Shown here: piece after piece, positions 18,723 through 29,400 of the stretch | How the letters are laid out: the number at the start of each line of letters is the position of its first letter | Numbering within the stretch: position 1 is the stretch's first letter | Position numbers and translations under genes: made by a program | Notes under the pieces: generated by a model | Told to the model about the DNA's origin: nothing | Database searches by the model: none | The model's input: only the letters and a program-made list of their open reading frames with translations | Origin: Marinobacter halodurans | Lineage (GTDB): Bacteria; Pseudomonadota; Gammaproteobacteria; Pseudomonadales; Oleiphilaceae | Assembly (NCBI RefSeq): GCF_004327985.1 | Contig: NZ_SJDL01000007.1 | Span: forward strand, 62,001 to 126,000 | Direction of reading: 5' to 3' | Length of the DNA: 64,000 nucleotides

Positions 18723-19205
18723 ATGGTTAAGGGATTGCTCAAGCCGGAAGAGATGTTGCCCATGGATTTGGTCAGTTTTTGGCTGGATGACTACTGTTAC
18801 GCATTGGAGCTACAGGGTGTGCGCCAGTCCTTCCGGGCCGTCGCGCCTCATCCTCTGCCCGAAGGCCCCAGTAGCATTACGGGCATTGTGAATGTTCACG
18901 GTCAGGCCATCCCCGTCGTCAACCTGCGTTCGAAGTTAAACCTCCCTCCCCGCAACCTGGCTCCCGAAGATAGCCTGATCTGGGTTGAAGCCGCGTCCCA
19001 GGATCTTTTGCTGGCGGTCGATCGAATGGGTGAGGTGTTGCAGGTGCCCGATGAACAGATCGTTGATGTGGCCCAGATGCCCGATGATGTTGAGCTGTTC
19101 AAGGGAATCGTGAGCCTGGAAGAGGGCATCCTGTTCATACCGGATTTGGGCCGGCTCCTCGATATCCGCGAGCGGGAGATCCTTCAGCATGCGATGGGGT
19201 CATGA
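18723..19205 (+). CDS. CheW-like coupling protein (WspB-like)
   Basis: A 160-residue single CheW domain. The pattern SFWLDDYCYALELQGVRQSFRAVAPHPLP followed by ITGIVNVHGQAIPVVNLRSKL is the standard CheW fold that couples receptors to the CheA kinase at the membrane. The start is uncertain: ATG 18723 gives 160 residues, while ATG 18762 has GGAAGAG about 9 bases upstream and would still give a complete domain. It is the first gene of a same-strand run of seven chemosensory genes with gaps of 60 bases or less. By position and length it corresponds to WspB. Confidence 0.88.
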   Translation: MVKGLLKPEEMLPMDLVSFWLDDYCYALELQGVRQSFRAVAPHPLPEGPSSITGIVNVHGQAIPVVNLRSKLNLPPRNLAPEDSLIWVEAASQDLLLAVDRMGEVLQVPDEQIVDVAQMPDDVELFKGIVSLEEGILFIPDLGRLLDIREREILQHAMGS

Positions 19206-19209
19206 GGTC

Positions 19210-20646
19210 ATGCCGGTTGGCGTGGATCCTGATTTGCTGGCTGCCTGCCAGCGAACGGTGCGTCGTCGATGGGGGCTGGATTTCCCCGTCAAACGGTGGC
19301 CCGATCTGGAGCGCCAGTTGATCAACCTCGCATCGGCACTTGAACTGGGATGCCCGGCCACATTCGCCGCCCGCGTTGCCGAAGGGCAGCTCGTCGAACG
19401 GGAATGGCAGGCGTTGGCATCGGCACTGACGGTGGGCGAAACCTATTTTCTGCGTGACCAGGTGTTTTTCGAACACCTGATCCGTCATGCACTGACGCCT
19501 CTCATCGCCCGGCGACGGGCCGAGGGACATAAGCGATTGCGAATATGGAGTGCTGGCTGCTCCAGCGGCGAGGAAACCTACAGCCTTGCCATTTTCCTCC
19601 GGCAATTGCTGCCAGACATGGGTGACTGGTCCCTGCGGATTCTGGGGACCGATATTGACGAAAGGGCCCTGGCCAAGGCAAGAGCCGGGCGGTACGGCGC
19701 CTGGTCGTTCCGTCAGGTGGAACCGGCCTGGCGGTCCCGTTATTTTCGGGCCGTTGACGGGAAGTACTGGCAAATTGAGGACGACATCCGACAGTCGGTG
19801 GAGTTTGCCCACCTTAACTTGTCCGAGCGGGGGGATTTTGAGCGCGAGTGGGCAACGGCGGAGTGTGACCTGATCCTGTGCCGATATGTCCTGATGTATT
19901 TCCAGCCCGACCAGGCTCTTGCAGCGCTGCGACGACTCAAGGATTACCTGGCACGCGAAGGGGTGCTGGCGGTGGCCGCGGTCGAGAGTCTGCCGGTCGA
20001 TGCTGCCGGACTTTCGGCGGTGCCCGTTCCCGGCGCGTTGCTGCTGCGCGCGGTGGATGCTCCTGGCACTCTCGCGCCGCCTGTTCATGGGGTGGCGGAC
20101 CGACTGGACACGGCCGTTTCGGTTGCTCCCGCCGCACCGACTGCCCCGCCTTCGTCAACGGGGCCATCGCCGGTGAAGGAAGCGGTTTCCCGCCAGTCAG
20201 AAACGGCGCGTCCGGCTCTGCCGGTATCGGAGTCCGGGGGAGTGGCGGCGATGTTGCAGACAGCGCGGGAGTTGGCTGACCGGCATCAACTGAGTGCCGC
20301 CTTAAAGACGTTGGATGACGTTGTGGCCCGGGACCCCACCTGCCTGGATGCCTATTGGCTGTTGTCCGCGGTGCGACTGGAGCAAGGCGAGCGGGAAGAC
20401 GCCCGTCGCCAACTCGGATTTGTGCTCTACCTGGCTCCGGATCTCGCATTGGCGCATTACCAGCACGGCCTGGTGTGCCAGGGGCTCGGCCGGCATGACG
20501 AAGGGCGGAGGTCCCTGAAAAACTGCCTGCGGCTGCTGGCTGATGCCTCGCCGGACGAGCCAGTACGGGAGGGCGAAGGCCTCACCGTCGGCGACCTGCG
20601 CACGCTGGTGGAAACCGCATTACGAGGATTCGACAGTGAGCAATGA
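19210..20646 (+). CDS. CheR methyltransferase with C-terminal TPR region (WspC-like)
   Basis: About 478 residues. The first roughly 270 form a CheR domain: the N-terminal helical part, LTVGETYFLRDQVFF, the SAM-binding motif IWSAGCSSGEETYSLA and CDLILCRYVLMYF. It would methylate glutamates on the cluster's receptor. After a Pro/Ala-rich linker (about 290-345) the C-terminus has TPR-like helices (LDAYWLLSAVRLEQGEREDARRQL), an arrangement known from WspC. ATG 19210 was chosen to avoid overlap with the upstream gene. The last bases overlap the following CheW gene. Confidence 0.9.
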   Translation: MPVGVDPDLLAACQRTVRRRWGLDFPVKRWPDLERQLINLASALELGCPATFAARVAEGQLVEREWQALASALTVGETYFLRDQVFFEHLIRHALTPLIARRRAEGHKRLRIWSAGCSSGEETYSLAIFLRQLLPDMGDWSLRILGTDIDERALAKARAGRYGAWSFRQVEPAWRSRYFRAVDGKYWQIEDDIRQSVEFAHLNLSERGDFEREWATAECDLILCRYVLMYFQPDQALAALRRLKDYLAREGVLAVAAVESLPVDAAGLSAVPVPGALLLRAVDAPGTLAPPVHGVADRLDTAVSVAPAAPTAPPSSTGPSPVKEAVSRQSETARPALPVSESGGVAAMLQTARELADRHQLSAALKTLDDVVARDPTCLDAYWLLSAVRLEQGEREDARRQLGFVLYLAPDLALAHYQHGLVCQGLGRHDEGRRSLKNCLRLLADASPDEPVREGEGLTVGDLRTLVETALRGFDSEQ

Positions 20647-21229
20647 ACGGTCGGAATGGGATTGGGACGCCGTAAAGCACGCCTTACGGCGGGCGCTGGA
20701 GAACGAGGCTGTTGGGGGAGAGCCATCCGCCGAGTCAGCCCAGCAGGAGCTTCGGCGGCGTGCGCGCGAGTTGGCCCGGCCGTGGTCGCTGGAGGACAAC
20801 GCCGAGACGCTGTCCCTGCTGCCCTTCGAGATCGAGGGGGCCTGCTATGCCCTGGAGCCGGACTATGTGCTGGAGGCCTTTGCCGCGGAGGCGTTAACGC
20901 CGATTCCCTGTACCCCTGGCCATGTGGCGGGCCTGATCGTGTTGCGGGGGCGGATGCTGCCGGTGTTGGACCTGCATGTGGTGCTGGGCATGGCGAGCCA
21001 GACCGGAGAAGGGCGCCGGAAGGTCATTGTGCTCAGCGACGGACGGATGGAATTCGGACTCCAGTGTGATCGAGTCCTGGGAACCTACGAGCTGCCGCTG
21101 GCCCAGTTGCAGACGGAGAACCGGGGCCACAGCCCCTATATCAAAGGCATTACAACGGATCAGTGGGCCGTCCTGGACGCTGGCGCGCTGCTGGGAGACG
21201 TTTCACTCGTGGTCGATAGAACGGTCTAG
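20636..21229 (+). CDS. CheW-like coupling protein with N-terminal extension (WspD-like)
   Basis: A 197-residue protein starting at GTG 20636, inside the end of the CheR gene, with AGGA upstream. Residues about 1-55 are a charged helical extension (VKHALRRALENEA and on). The rest is a CheW domain: LLPFEIEGACYALEPDYVLEAF, then VAGLIVLRGRMLPVLDLHVVLGM. Two CheW proteins flanking CheR is the Wsp arrangement. It likely shares the job of linking receptor trimers to the CheA-type kinase with the other CheW protein; which one is dominant cannot be told. Confidence 0.88.
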   Translation: MSNERSEWDWDAVKHALRRALENEAVGGEPSAESAQQELRRRARELARPWSLEDNAETLSLLPFEIEGACYALEPDYVLEAFAAEALTPIPCTPGHVAGLIVLRGRMLPVLDLHVVLGMASQTGEGRRKVIVLSDGRMEFGLQCDRVLGTYELPLAQLQTENRGHSPYIKGITTDQWAVLDAGALLGDVSLVVDRTV

Positions 21230-21238
21230 GATGATGTT

Positions 21239-23068
21239 ATGAGTGCATTCAAGAACTTGAAGACACGCAACAAGCTGTTAGCCACCTTCGCGCTATTGGC
21301 ACTGGTGTTCACGGTGGCACTGCTTCTGGCCTATCGCAATCTCCAGGAAATGCAGCAATCCCAGCAACGTCTCGTGGACGAGCAATTCGGGCTATTGCTC
21401 CACCTCAAGGACATGCGGGTCGACACCAACGCTCTGCGCGCCACGCTGGTCACCAGCGCCCTGGAACAGCGTATGCCCGAGACGCAAAGGGCTGGGCTGC
21501 GTGAGCGACTGAAGGACCAGACCGAGTCGGTCGACTTCCTGGTGCGCCAATCGGCCGGTGACAGCCGTGTTGCTGGTCTGGCGGAGACTTATAAGCAGGT
21601 CTGGGCGGAATTTGCGGCCGCCGCCACCGACGAGATCCTACCCCTGCTGGCAACGGGACAATATCGCCAGGCGCGAGAGGTGATCCTTGGCCCCCAATCC
21701 GATCGGGTGGAGCGGCTGCGTGAGTTGGGCGATCAGATCGTGGCGGTTGAGAATGCGCATATCGAGCAGTTGATGACCCAGAACAAGCAGCGGGTGGAGA
21801 GCCAGCGCAACGGCATGGTGGTGGTCTTCTGTGTGGTGCTTGTGCTGATGGTGCTGTTGGCCTGGGTGATGGCCCGGTTGATCGCGGGACCGTTGGAGAA
21901 CCTGACTCGCTGGGCACATCAAATCGCCGATGGTGAAGTGTCGAGCCAGCGCCCCTCGGAGGCCCGCCGTGACGAAGTTGGCCTGCTCAGCGAAGCGTTC
22001 TTCGACATGAGTCGATACCTGTCCGACCTGGCCCGGAATGCGGAGCGGATCGCTGAAGGGGATTTACGCGAGGACCCGGAACCCAAGTCCGAACGGGACG
22101 CCTTGGGGAATGCGTTCTACCGCATGGTTACCAACTTGCGGGCCACCCTGCAGGACATCCAGGAGGGCAGCATGGTGTTGGGGGCCGCCAGCCAGGAAAT
22201 CCTGGCCTCCACCTCACAGGTGGTTTCCAGCGCCCAGGAAACCGCCACTTCCATCAGTGAGATCACGACCACCGTCGAGGAAGTGAAACAAACGGCCAGC
22301 GTCGCCAGTGACAAGGCGCGGCATGTCAATGAGTCCGCTGAGCGTACCAAGCAGGTTTCGAAAGAAGGTCAGGCGGCCATCGCATCGTCCATGGACGGTA
22401 TGCGCCAGATCCGCGAACAGATGCACGCGGTGGCCGGGAGCATCGTCAAGCTGAGCGAGCAGAGCCAGGCCATTGGCGAGGTGGTCGCCACGGTAAACGA
22501 CCTCGCCGAGCAATCCAACCTGTTGGGCGTGAACGCGTCGATCGAAGCCATGCGCTCGGGCGAATACGGCAAGGGCTTTTCCGCCGTGGCGCAGGAGGTC
22601 AAGAGTCTCTCGGTACAGTCCAAGCAGGCGACGGCCCAGGTTCGTGCGATCCTCAATGACATTCAGAATGCGCTCAACAAGGCGGTCATGCTCGCCGAGC
22701 AGAGCAGTAAAGCAGTCGACAACGGTTATCAGCAGGCGGAGGCCTCGGCGCAGGCGATTCTCACCCTGAAGGAAAGTATCGAGGAATCGTCCGGTGCCGC
22801 GGTTCACATCGCCGCGTCCAGTCAGCAGCAACTGGTTGGTATGGACCAGGTGGCCACCGCCATGGAGAACATTAAACAGGCCAGCCAGGAGAACGTGGAA
22901 GGGACTCAGCAAGCAGAGCAGGCGGCCAGAAACCTCCACGACCTGGGCAAGAGACTCAAGGGGCGGGTCAGTCAGTTTCAACTGGGTACCGCCAGTGAAT
23001 TGGACCCACTGTCTGAGGGGCGAATGATGACTTCGCCTCCTGTTGGGGACCTCAGCAAGAAGGTGTGA
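21239..23068 (+). CDS. Methyl-accepting chemotaxis protein (WspA-like receptor)
   Basis: A 609-residue inner-membrane receptor: transmembrane helix about residues 12-32, a periplasmic four-helix-bundle-type sensor, second helix about 188-210, HAMP, then a long signalling coiled coil. The hairpin tip reads LAEQSNLLGVNASIEAMRSGEYGKGF, recognisably the receptor hallmark but with SIEAMRSGE where most receptors have AIEAARAGE, as in the Wsp-type class. AQEVKSLSVQSKQATAQVR follows. It sits between the CheW and CheA genes, whereas wspA is the first gene in the classical cluster. Its ligand is unknown; classical WspA responds to surface contact. Confidence 0.92.
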   Translation: MSAFKNLKTRNKLLATFALLALVFTVALLLAYRNLQEMQQSQQRLVDEQFGLLLHLKDMRVDTNALRATLVTSALEQRMPETQRAGLRERLKDQTESVDFLVRQSAGDSRVAGLAETYKQVWAEFAAAATDEILPLLATGQYRQAREVILGPQSDRVERLRELGDQIVAVENAHIEQLMTQNKQRVESQRNGMVVVFCVVLVLMVLLAWVMARLIAGPLENLTRWAHQIADGEVSSQRPSEARRDEVGLLSEAFFDMSRYLSDLARNAERIAEGDLREDPEPKSERDALGNAFYRMVTNLRATLQDIQEGSMVLGAASQEILASTSQVVSSAQETATSISEITTTVEEVKQTASVASDKARHVNESAERTKQVSKEGQAAIASSMDGMRQIREQMHAVAGSIVKLSEQSQAIGEVVATVNDLAEQSNLLGVNASIEAMRSGEYGKGFSAVAQEVKSLSVQSKQATAQVRAILNDIQNALNKAVMLAEQSSKAVDNGYQQAEASAQAILTLKESIEESSGAAVHIAASSQQQLVGMDQVATAMENIKQASQENVEGTQQAEQAARNLHDLGKRLKGRVSQFQLGTASELDPLSEGRMMTSPPVGDLSKKV

Positions 23069-23071
23069 ACC

Positions 23072-25309
23072 ATGGCGAGTTCCAGGCGGGCCATTCAGGG
23101 CAGGCTTATTGCGGCTTTTCGTACCGAGGCGGGAGAGCGCATCACCGACATGGCGGATTGTCTGGCCCAGTTGGACCAGTCACACGACGAGGCCTTGCTG
23201 GAACAGCTTTTCCGGGATATCCATAGCCTCAAGGGGGCCGCCCGCGCGGTGTCTCTGTCGTCTATCGAGTCCTTGTGCCAGGCCTGGGAGGGCCTGCTGG
23301 CTGCCATACGCAAGGGGCGGCTGGAACTGAATGACGACCATATCGTGCTGGGTCGCAAAGCCTATCAGTGCCTGAGCCAGATGCTGAATGACCTGGACCA
23401 GCCCGAGCCGCAATCGTTACCGGCCCTGTGTCGCTCGTTACGGCTCGCAGGCGACGGACGGAAGGAAGCCGCACCGCCGGTAGCGGATGATGCCGCGGCG
23501 GTTCCCGGGGATCGTTCAGCAGTGTCGGCAGCAAGCCACCATCCTGCCAGGATCGGCGGCGACAGTCAGCTTAAGGTCAAGGCGGACCGCTTCGACCAAC
23601 TGATCTACATCGCGGAGTCATTGCACCAGAGCAAGCTGGAGGCGGGGCAGTACCTTCAGATGGTGGAAGAGGCGCAAGGGCGTTTCAGCGAATGGCACAG
23701 GATGAGCCAGGAAATCGCCTCGGCGCGCCAACGGCTGGATCGGGGCAACGAGTCCGGTGATGTACAGGCCGTGAGTACGCTTGTCGCCTGCACCCAGCGG
23801 ATGGAAACGTTCCTGGCTCGGTGGGAAAACCACCTGAACAAACTGGCCAGGCAATCGCGTCGTATGGAGCACAATGTCGCAGCGATTTCCGACCAGGTCC
23901 GGCAGGAGCTGCAGGAGATCCTGATGTTGCAGTGTTCGGAAATCGTGCATGGGGTTCCCGCCATGGTTCATGAGATTGCCAATGCCACAGGGAAAGCCGT
24001 CAACCTTGCCATCAGCGGTGAGTCCCTTCATGTCGACAAGCGGGTGCTCGATAGCCTCAAGAGCCCGCTGCACCATTTGCTGCGCAACGCGGTCGATCAC
24101 GGTATCGAGACTCCCGAGGCACGCAGGCGTGCCGGAAAACAGGATAAAGGCAATATCAGCATTTCCTTCGTACATGGCAATGGCGGTCGTTTTTCGCTTG
24201 TGGTGGAGGATGACGGTCGTGGGTTGGACCCCGGCGAAATCAAGACAAAGGCTTTGGCTCTCGGCGTGATAGACCGGGAAATCAGCGAGGAAATGAGCAA
24301 TGCCGAGGTGGCAAAACTGGCTTTCCGTTCGGGATTGAGTACCAGCAGCATCATCACCGACCTGTCCGGTCGTGGATTGGGCTTGGCGATCGTGCGTGAT
24401 CATATCGAGGCGCTTGGAGGACAGGTGGACGTGGACAGCCAGCCAGGGCAGGGTTGCCGTTTCACGTTTCATCTCCCTACTACACTGGCCACCTATCGAG
24501 CCCTGCTCGTCCAGGTCTCGGGGCGGTCGTTGGCGATTCCGGCCACGCATGTGGAGCGGGTATTGAGACTGGCGCCTGAAGCGCTCAAGAGCGTCGAGGG
24601 GCGGCTCAATGTTCGGGTGGGGGATGCGGTGTTACCGGCCTGGCGTTTGCGGGATGTCCTTTCCCTGCCGGCACCGGATACGACACGCCAGTCATGGGTT
24701 CGTGTGGCGGTGCTGCAATGGGGCGATGTGCGATTCGGCCTGCTGGTCGACGAGGTCGAGGGTGACCAGGAAATCGTGATCAAAGCGTTGGGGCCTTTGT
24801 TGGCGCGGGTGCCCAATGTGATGGCCGCGACACAGCTGGGCGATGGTCGCATCGTGCCTATCCTGCATCCGCAGGACCTATACCAAACAGCGTGTGGCAC
24901 CACATCGGCCCCCGTGGCCGAGCAGGAACAGGCTGGATTGCGCGAGCCGCCCAGCATTCTGGTGGCTGAGGACTCGGTGACGTCCCGGGGCTTGATCAAG
25001 ACCATCCTGGAGAGTGTCGGTTATCGGGTTGAGACGGCGAGCGACGGCCGGGAAGCCTGGGAGCGGCTGCAGGAGGAGCCCTATACGGTGTTGGTGTCGG
25101 ACATTGAAATGCCGCGCATGGACGGCTTCGAACTGACCGCACGTATTCGCGAACACCCTGATCTTGCCGAATTGCCCGTCGTGCTGGTTACGGCGCTGAA
25201 AAGCCGGGAGGACCAGGAAAAGGGGCGGCAGGTGGGGGCCAACGCCTACATCGTAAAGAGCAGTTTCGATCAGGGCAACCTGCTTGAGATTGTCCGTCAG
25301 TTCGTCTAG
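23072..25309 (+). CDS. Hybrid CheA-type histidine kinase with receiver (WspE-like)
   Basis: A 745-residue cytoplasmic kinase. The Hpt domain has the phosphorylatable histidine in LFRDIHSLKGAARAV (His 51). After a linker come the dimer/ATPase part (HHLLRNAVDHGIETPEARR, VEDDGRGLDPGE, LSGRGLGLAIVRDHIEALGG), a CheW-like domain (about 475-600) and a C-terminal receiver (ILVAEDSVTSRGLI, phospho-acceptor Asp in VSDIEMPRMDG). This fusion is diagnostic of the alternative-function Wsp pathway rather than flagellar chemotaxis. It starts three bases after the receptor stop. It should phosphorylate the CheB protein and the output regulator encoded downstream. Confidence 0.93.
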   Translation: MASSRRAIQGRLIAAFRTEAGERITDMADCLAQLDQSHDEALLEQLFRDIHSLKGAARAVSLSSIESLCQAWEGLLAAIRKGRLELNDDHIVLGRKAYQCLSQMLNDLDQPEPQSLPALCRSLRLAGDGRKEAAPPVADDAAAVPGDRSAVSAASHHPARIGGDSQLKVKADRFDQLIYIAESLHQSKLEAGQYLQMVEEAQGRFSEWHRMSQEIASARQRLDRGNESGDVQAVSTLVACTQRMETFLARWENHLNKLARQSRRMEHNVAAISDQVRQELQEILMLQCSEIVHGVPAMVHEIANATGKAVNLAISGESLHVDKRVLDSLKSPLHHLLRNAVDHGIETPEARRRAGKQDKGNISISFVHGNGGRFSLVVEDDGRGLDPGEIKTKALALGVIDREISEEMSNAEVAKLAFRSGLSTSSIITDLSGRGLGLAIVRDHIEALGGQVDVDSQPGQGCRFTFHLPTTLATYRALLVQVSGRSLAIPATHVERVLRLAPEALKSVEGRLNVRVGDAVLPAWRLRDVLSLPAPDTTRQSWVRVAVLQWGDVRFGLLVDEVEGDQEIVIKALGPLLARVPNVMAATQLGDGRIVPILHPQDLYQTACGTTSAPVAEQEQAGLREPPSILVAEDSVTSRGLIKTILESVGYRVETASDGREAWERLQEEPYTVLVSDIEMPRMDGFELTARIREHPDLAELPVVLVTALKSREDQEKGRQVGANAYIVKSSFDQGNLLEIVRQFV

Positions 25310-25332
25310 GGCGGCGGACTCTGGGAGGGAAT

Positions 25333-26370
25333 GTGGATGTCTTAATCGTGGAAGACTCAGTGGTTGTCCGGCAACTGATCCGACACATTCTGGAGGAGGC
25401 GGATTGTCGTGTGATTGGCGAAGTGAGCAATGGCGAAGAGGCTGTTGCGTTCGTTGCCCGCCAACGCCCCGATGTCATCGCGATGGATATTCACATGCCG
25501 GGAATGAATGGCTACCAGGCTTCCCGGCGCATCATGGAGACGCGGCCCGTCCCCATCGTGGTGGTGACGTCCAGCGAAAATCTCGCTGATGGCACGACCG
25601 CCATGCGGGTGCTGGAAGCCGGGGCGATTACGGTCGTACAGAAACCCCAGGGGCCTGGCCATCCCGATTTTGAGCAACACGCCCGGGAACTGGTCAGGAC
25701 CCTTCGCATTGCCTCTGAAGTGAAGCTGGTGCGTCGTATACCCCGGCGCGACGCAGTTCCGGAAGACACCTCCCTGAATGACAGGTTAACGCCCAAAGTG
25801 ATTGCCATTGGTGCCTCCACGGGAGGGCCGCAGGCCATCAAGGCACTGCTGGGGCAGTTGCGGGCGGACCTGCCCTGGCCCGTGCTGATTGTCCAGCATA
25901 TCGCGCCCGGCTTTCTGCCCAGTCTGCGCGAATGGCTCAACGAAACCTGCGCGTTGAACGTACGGATCGCGGAACAGGGAGAATCCCCGCAGGCGGGGCA
26001 GGTGTATTTGGCACCCGATGGCGCTCACATGACCCTGGATGCCCGCCAGCGCATCGCGTTGGTGAACTGTAATGGGGACGGTTACCTGTGCCCCTCGGTC
26101 GCAAGGCTTTTCGACAGCCTTGCGCGCCACGTTGGCGGGCGGGTGGTGGCGGTCCTGCTTTCCGGTATGGGCAGCGACGGCGCCGCGGAAATGCGAACCC
26201 TGCGACAACTGGGAGCATTGACCGTGGCACAGGACCCGACGACCGTGGTGGTCAACGGCATGCCGGGCGAAGCCGTCAGGCTGGAAGCTGCGGAGCAAGT
26301 GCTTACACCGAGCCAGATCGCTGAGTGGGTTGCAGGTCTCTACCGTACTCATGGTGAAAAAAGCCTGTAA
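25333..26370 (+). CDS. cheB: Chemotaxis protein-glutamate methylesterase CheB (WspF-like)
   Basis: A 345-residue response regulator: N-terminal receiver with phospho-acceptor Asp 52 (MDIHMPGMNG) and a C-terminal methylesterase with the triad Ser 162 (IGASTGGP), His 189 (VQHIAPGF) and Asp 282 (SGMGSDGA). It removes methyl groups from the receptor and sets adaptation, opposing the CheR encoded four genes upstream. The start is GTG 25333 with GGGAGGGA upstream. In Pseudomonas, loss of the equivalent WspF locks the pathway on and raises cyclic-di-GMP. Confidence 0.93.
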   Translation: MDVLIVEDSVVVRQLIRHILEEADCRVIGEVSNGEEAVAFVARQRPDVIAMDIHMPGMNGYQASRRIMETRPVPIVVVTSSENLADGTTAMRVLEAGAITVVQKPQGPGHPDFEQHARELVRTLRIASEVKLVRRIPRRDAVPEDTSLNDRLTPKVIAIGASTGGPQAIKALLGQLRADLPWPVLIVQHIAPGFLPSLREWLNETCALNVRIAEQGESPQAGQVYLAPDGAHMTLDARQRIALVNCNGDGYLCPSVARLFDSLARHVGGRVVAVLLSGMGSDGAAEMRTLRQLGALTVAQDPTTVVVNGMPGEAVRLEAAEQVLTPSQIAEWVAGLYRTHGEKSL

Positions 26371-26429
26371 TGACGTTGTATGAGCTGAACCCAAGCCATT
26401 CATAACATTGTGATCAGGAGAAGATCGAG

Positions 26430-29400
26430 ATGTTAAGCGGCACTGATATTCTGGTCGTTGAGGACAGTTTCACCCAGGCGTTAGAGCTTCAGGCCTTTCT
26501 GGAAGAGCATAACTGCCATGTGCGGTTGGCAGGCAATGGTATCGAGGCACTGGATGAGGTTTCGAATGCCCAGCCTGATGTCGTGATCAGTGATATCGTG
26601 ATGCCGAAGATGGACGGCTATGAGCTGTGTCAGTCCCTGAAGGAAAACGCCGAAACACAAGCTATCCCAGTGATCCTGGTGACCTCCCTGATCGATGCGA
26701 CGGACGTGGTCCATGGCTTGGCGTGTGGGGCGGATAACTTCATCACCAAGCCATACGACGAGAAGTACCTGCTGACGCGCCTGCGTTACCTGTTGGTCAA
26801 TCGTGAATATAGGGCGCATGAGCGGGTCCAGGTAGGGATTGAGGTGGAACTGGAAGGTAAACGACACTTTATCACCGCCGCCCGTCAGCAAATCCTGGAC
26901 CTGCTGATCTCGACATACGAGGAAGGTGTCCGGATCAACAGAGAACTCAAGAGCAAACACGAGGCCTTGAGTCAAAGCAACATCCTGATCCACAACCTGC
27001 TTGAATTCACATCCAATCTCAGCGCGGCCAGCAGCGAAAAGGATATTATCGATTGCGGGTTGAAGAAGGTCCTGGCGTTCTCCGGTGTGGAGGCCGCATG
27101 GCTGATGATACCCGGTCACAAATCCGGGAAAGGCGGCTGGGTGCTGGCAGGCTTTGCCAGCCATGGCATGGCACAGGAGGAGGTTGCTCTCTGCGTACAG
27201 GGATGCCCGTGCCACCATGCGTTCGGTCGTGACCGGATCGACGATGTGGTCGACACTGATCGGTGTCCGGCCCTGGCGCACCGCTTCGAAAAGCAACACC
27301 ACGCCACGATTCCCCTTGTACTGGGCGCTGATCTGATCGGGTTGCTCAACGTGGTACAGGAGGGCGGCGAGTGCTGGGAGAGGCAGGATGTCCAGGCCAT
27401 GCAGTCCATCGGATATCAATTCTCCACGGCCCTGGGCCGGGCCCGCCTGCACGATAACCTGGAAAGCCTGGTCGAGAAGCGGACCAGGGAGCTGGAGCAA
27501 AGCGAATCCTTGCTTCGCAATATCCTGGAAACGCTGCCGGTTGGGGTCTACGTTGCCAACCCGGATGGCACCATCCTGCTGCAGAACCCGGAAGCCGGAA
27601 GAATAGTCGGGGGGCAATCCTGGCAGCTTTGCCAGTACCTGAATGGGTGGAGCGCATCCGGCAAGCCGATCGACGATCGCCGTTGGCCGCTTGAGCGGTC
27701 CTTGGAGACCGGCGAATCGTACCTGAACGAAGTGGTGGCGTTGCGGGTTGCGGATGGCGCCGAAAAAACAGCGATGGTGTCCTCCGTGCCCCTGAACGAC
27801 ACGAATGGGGAAAAAGCCTCTCTGGGTGCCATTGGCGTCATCCAGGATGTTTCAGCGCAACGGAAGGCTGAAACCGAATTGCGATTGCGCAACCAGGCCA
27901 TCGAGGCCAGCGTTAACGCGATTGTCATTACCGACGCCAATCAGGGCGATCACCCGATTGTATATGTCAACCCGGCATTTGAGCGCATCACGGGCTACAC
28001 CTGCGAGGAGGTAATAGGGCGAAACATCAGGTTTCTCCGGCGTGATGAGGATCAACTGGGTGTTGAAAGCATTCAACATGCTATCCGGGCCGGTACCGAA
28101 GGTCACGCCCTGATACGCAATTACCGGAAAGACGGATCTATGTTCTGGAACGACTGGCGAGTGGCGCCGGTCGTCGACTCGGACGGGCATGTCACGCACT
28201 TTGTCAGCGTGTTCAATGACGTCACTGAATCCTACCGATACCAGGAGCAACTCGAATATGCAGCCAACTTTGATGAGCTGACAGGCCTGCCCAACCGCAA
28301 CCTGCTGATGGATCGAATCCAGCAGGCCATCGCCGAATCCGGGCGGCAGGACAAGGGGTTTGCCCTGGCATTTGTGGACCTGGACAACTTCAAGTACATC
28401 AACGACAGCTTCGGACATGCGATGGGGGACCAACTCTTGCAGGAGGTTGCCCGGTCGCTACGAGACTGCTTGCGTCCGACCGACACGCTGGCCAGGCTGG
28501 GCGGTGACGAGTTCGTCGTTTTGCTGAAGAACAAGCCGGACGCGGATTCTGTCAGTGCGGTCTTAGCTCGGTTGTCATCGGCGATCGCTGAATCTAAGCG
28601 GGTAGACGGTCGCGAGGTGTTGGTGACTGCAAGCATGGGGTTCTGTTTGTACCCGCAGGATGGCAACGACGCAACCAACCTGCTCAAGCACGCCGATAAT
28701 GCCATGTATCAGGCCAAGGATCTTGGTCGCAACCAGATATGCAGTTATACCAAGGAAATGAATGAACTGGTCCGGCATCGCGTCGAACTGGAGCACGCCT
28801 TGCGATACGGGATCGAGCGGGGTGAGCTGGAACTGTTCTATCAACCGCAGCTTGATGCGAAACGACAGCTCATTGTGGGGGTGGAGGCGCTGGTACGCTG
28901 GCGGCATGACGAGAAACTGATATCGCCTGGGGCGTTCATCCCGATTGCCGAGGAAACCGGCCTGATTCTCGACCTGGACGCTTGGGTTGTGCATGAAGCG
29001 TGCCGCCAGGCTAAGGCCTGGCAGGATCAAGGGCTTTCGCCGGTGACCATCTCTGTCAACCTGTCCGCCGGCCAGTTTCGACGGGCACGCTGTGTGCCTT
29101 TGATACGGGACGCCCTTGAGAGAAGTGGTCTGGAAGCGCGCTACCTGAAGGTGGAAGCAACTGAGAGCATGGTCATGAAGAATACCGAGGATGCTCTGGA
29201 CACCATGCGACAGCTTAAGTCCATGGGCATTGAACTGGCCATGGATGATTTCGGGACTGGCTATTCCTCATTGAGCTATCTCAAGCGTTTCCCCTTCGAC
29301 CAGATCAAGATCGACAAGAGTTTCGTCGACAATGTGACCGAAGACCCTGAAGGTGCTGCCATTCTCCGCTCCGTTATCAGCCTGGCTGACACCCTTGGCA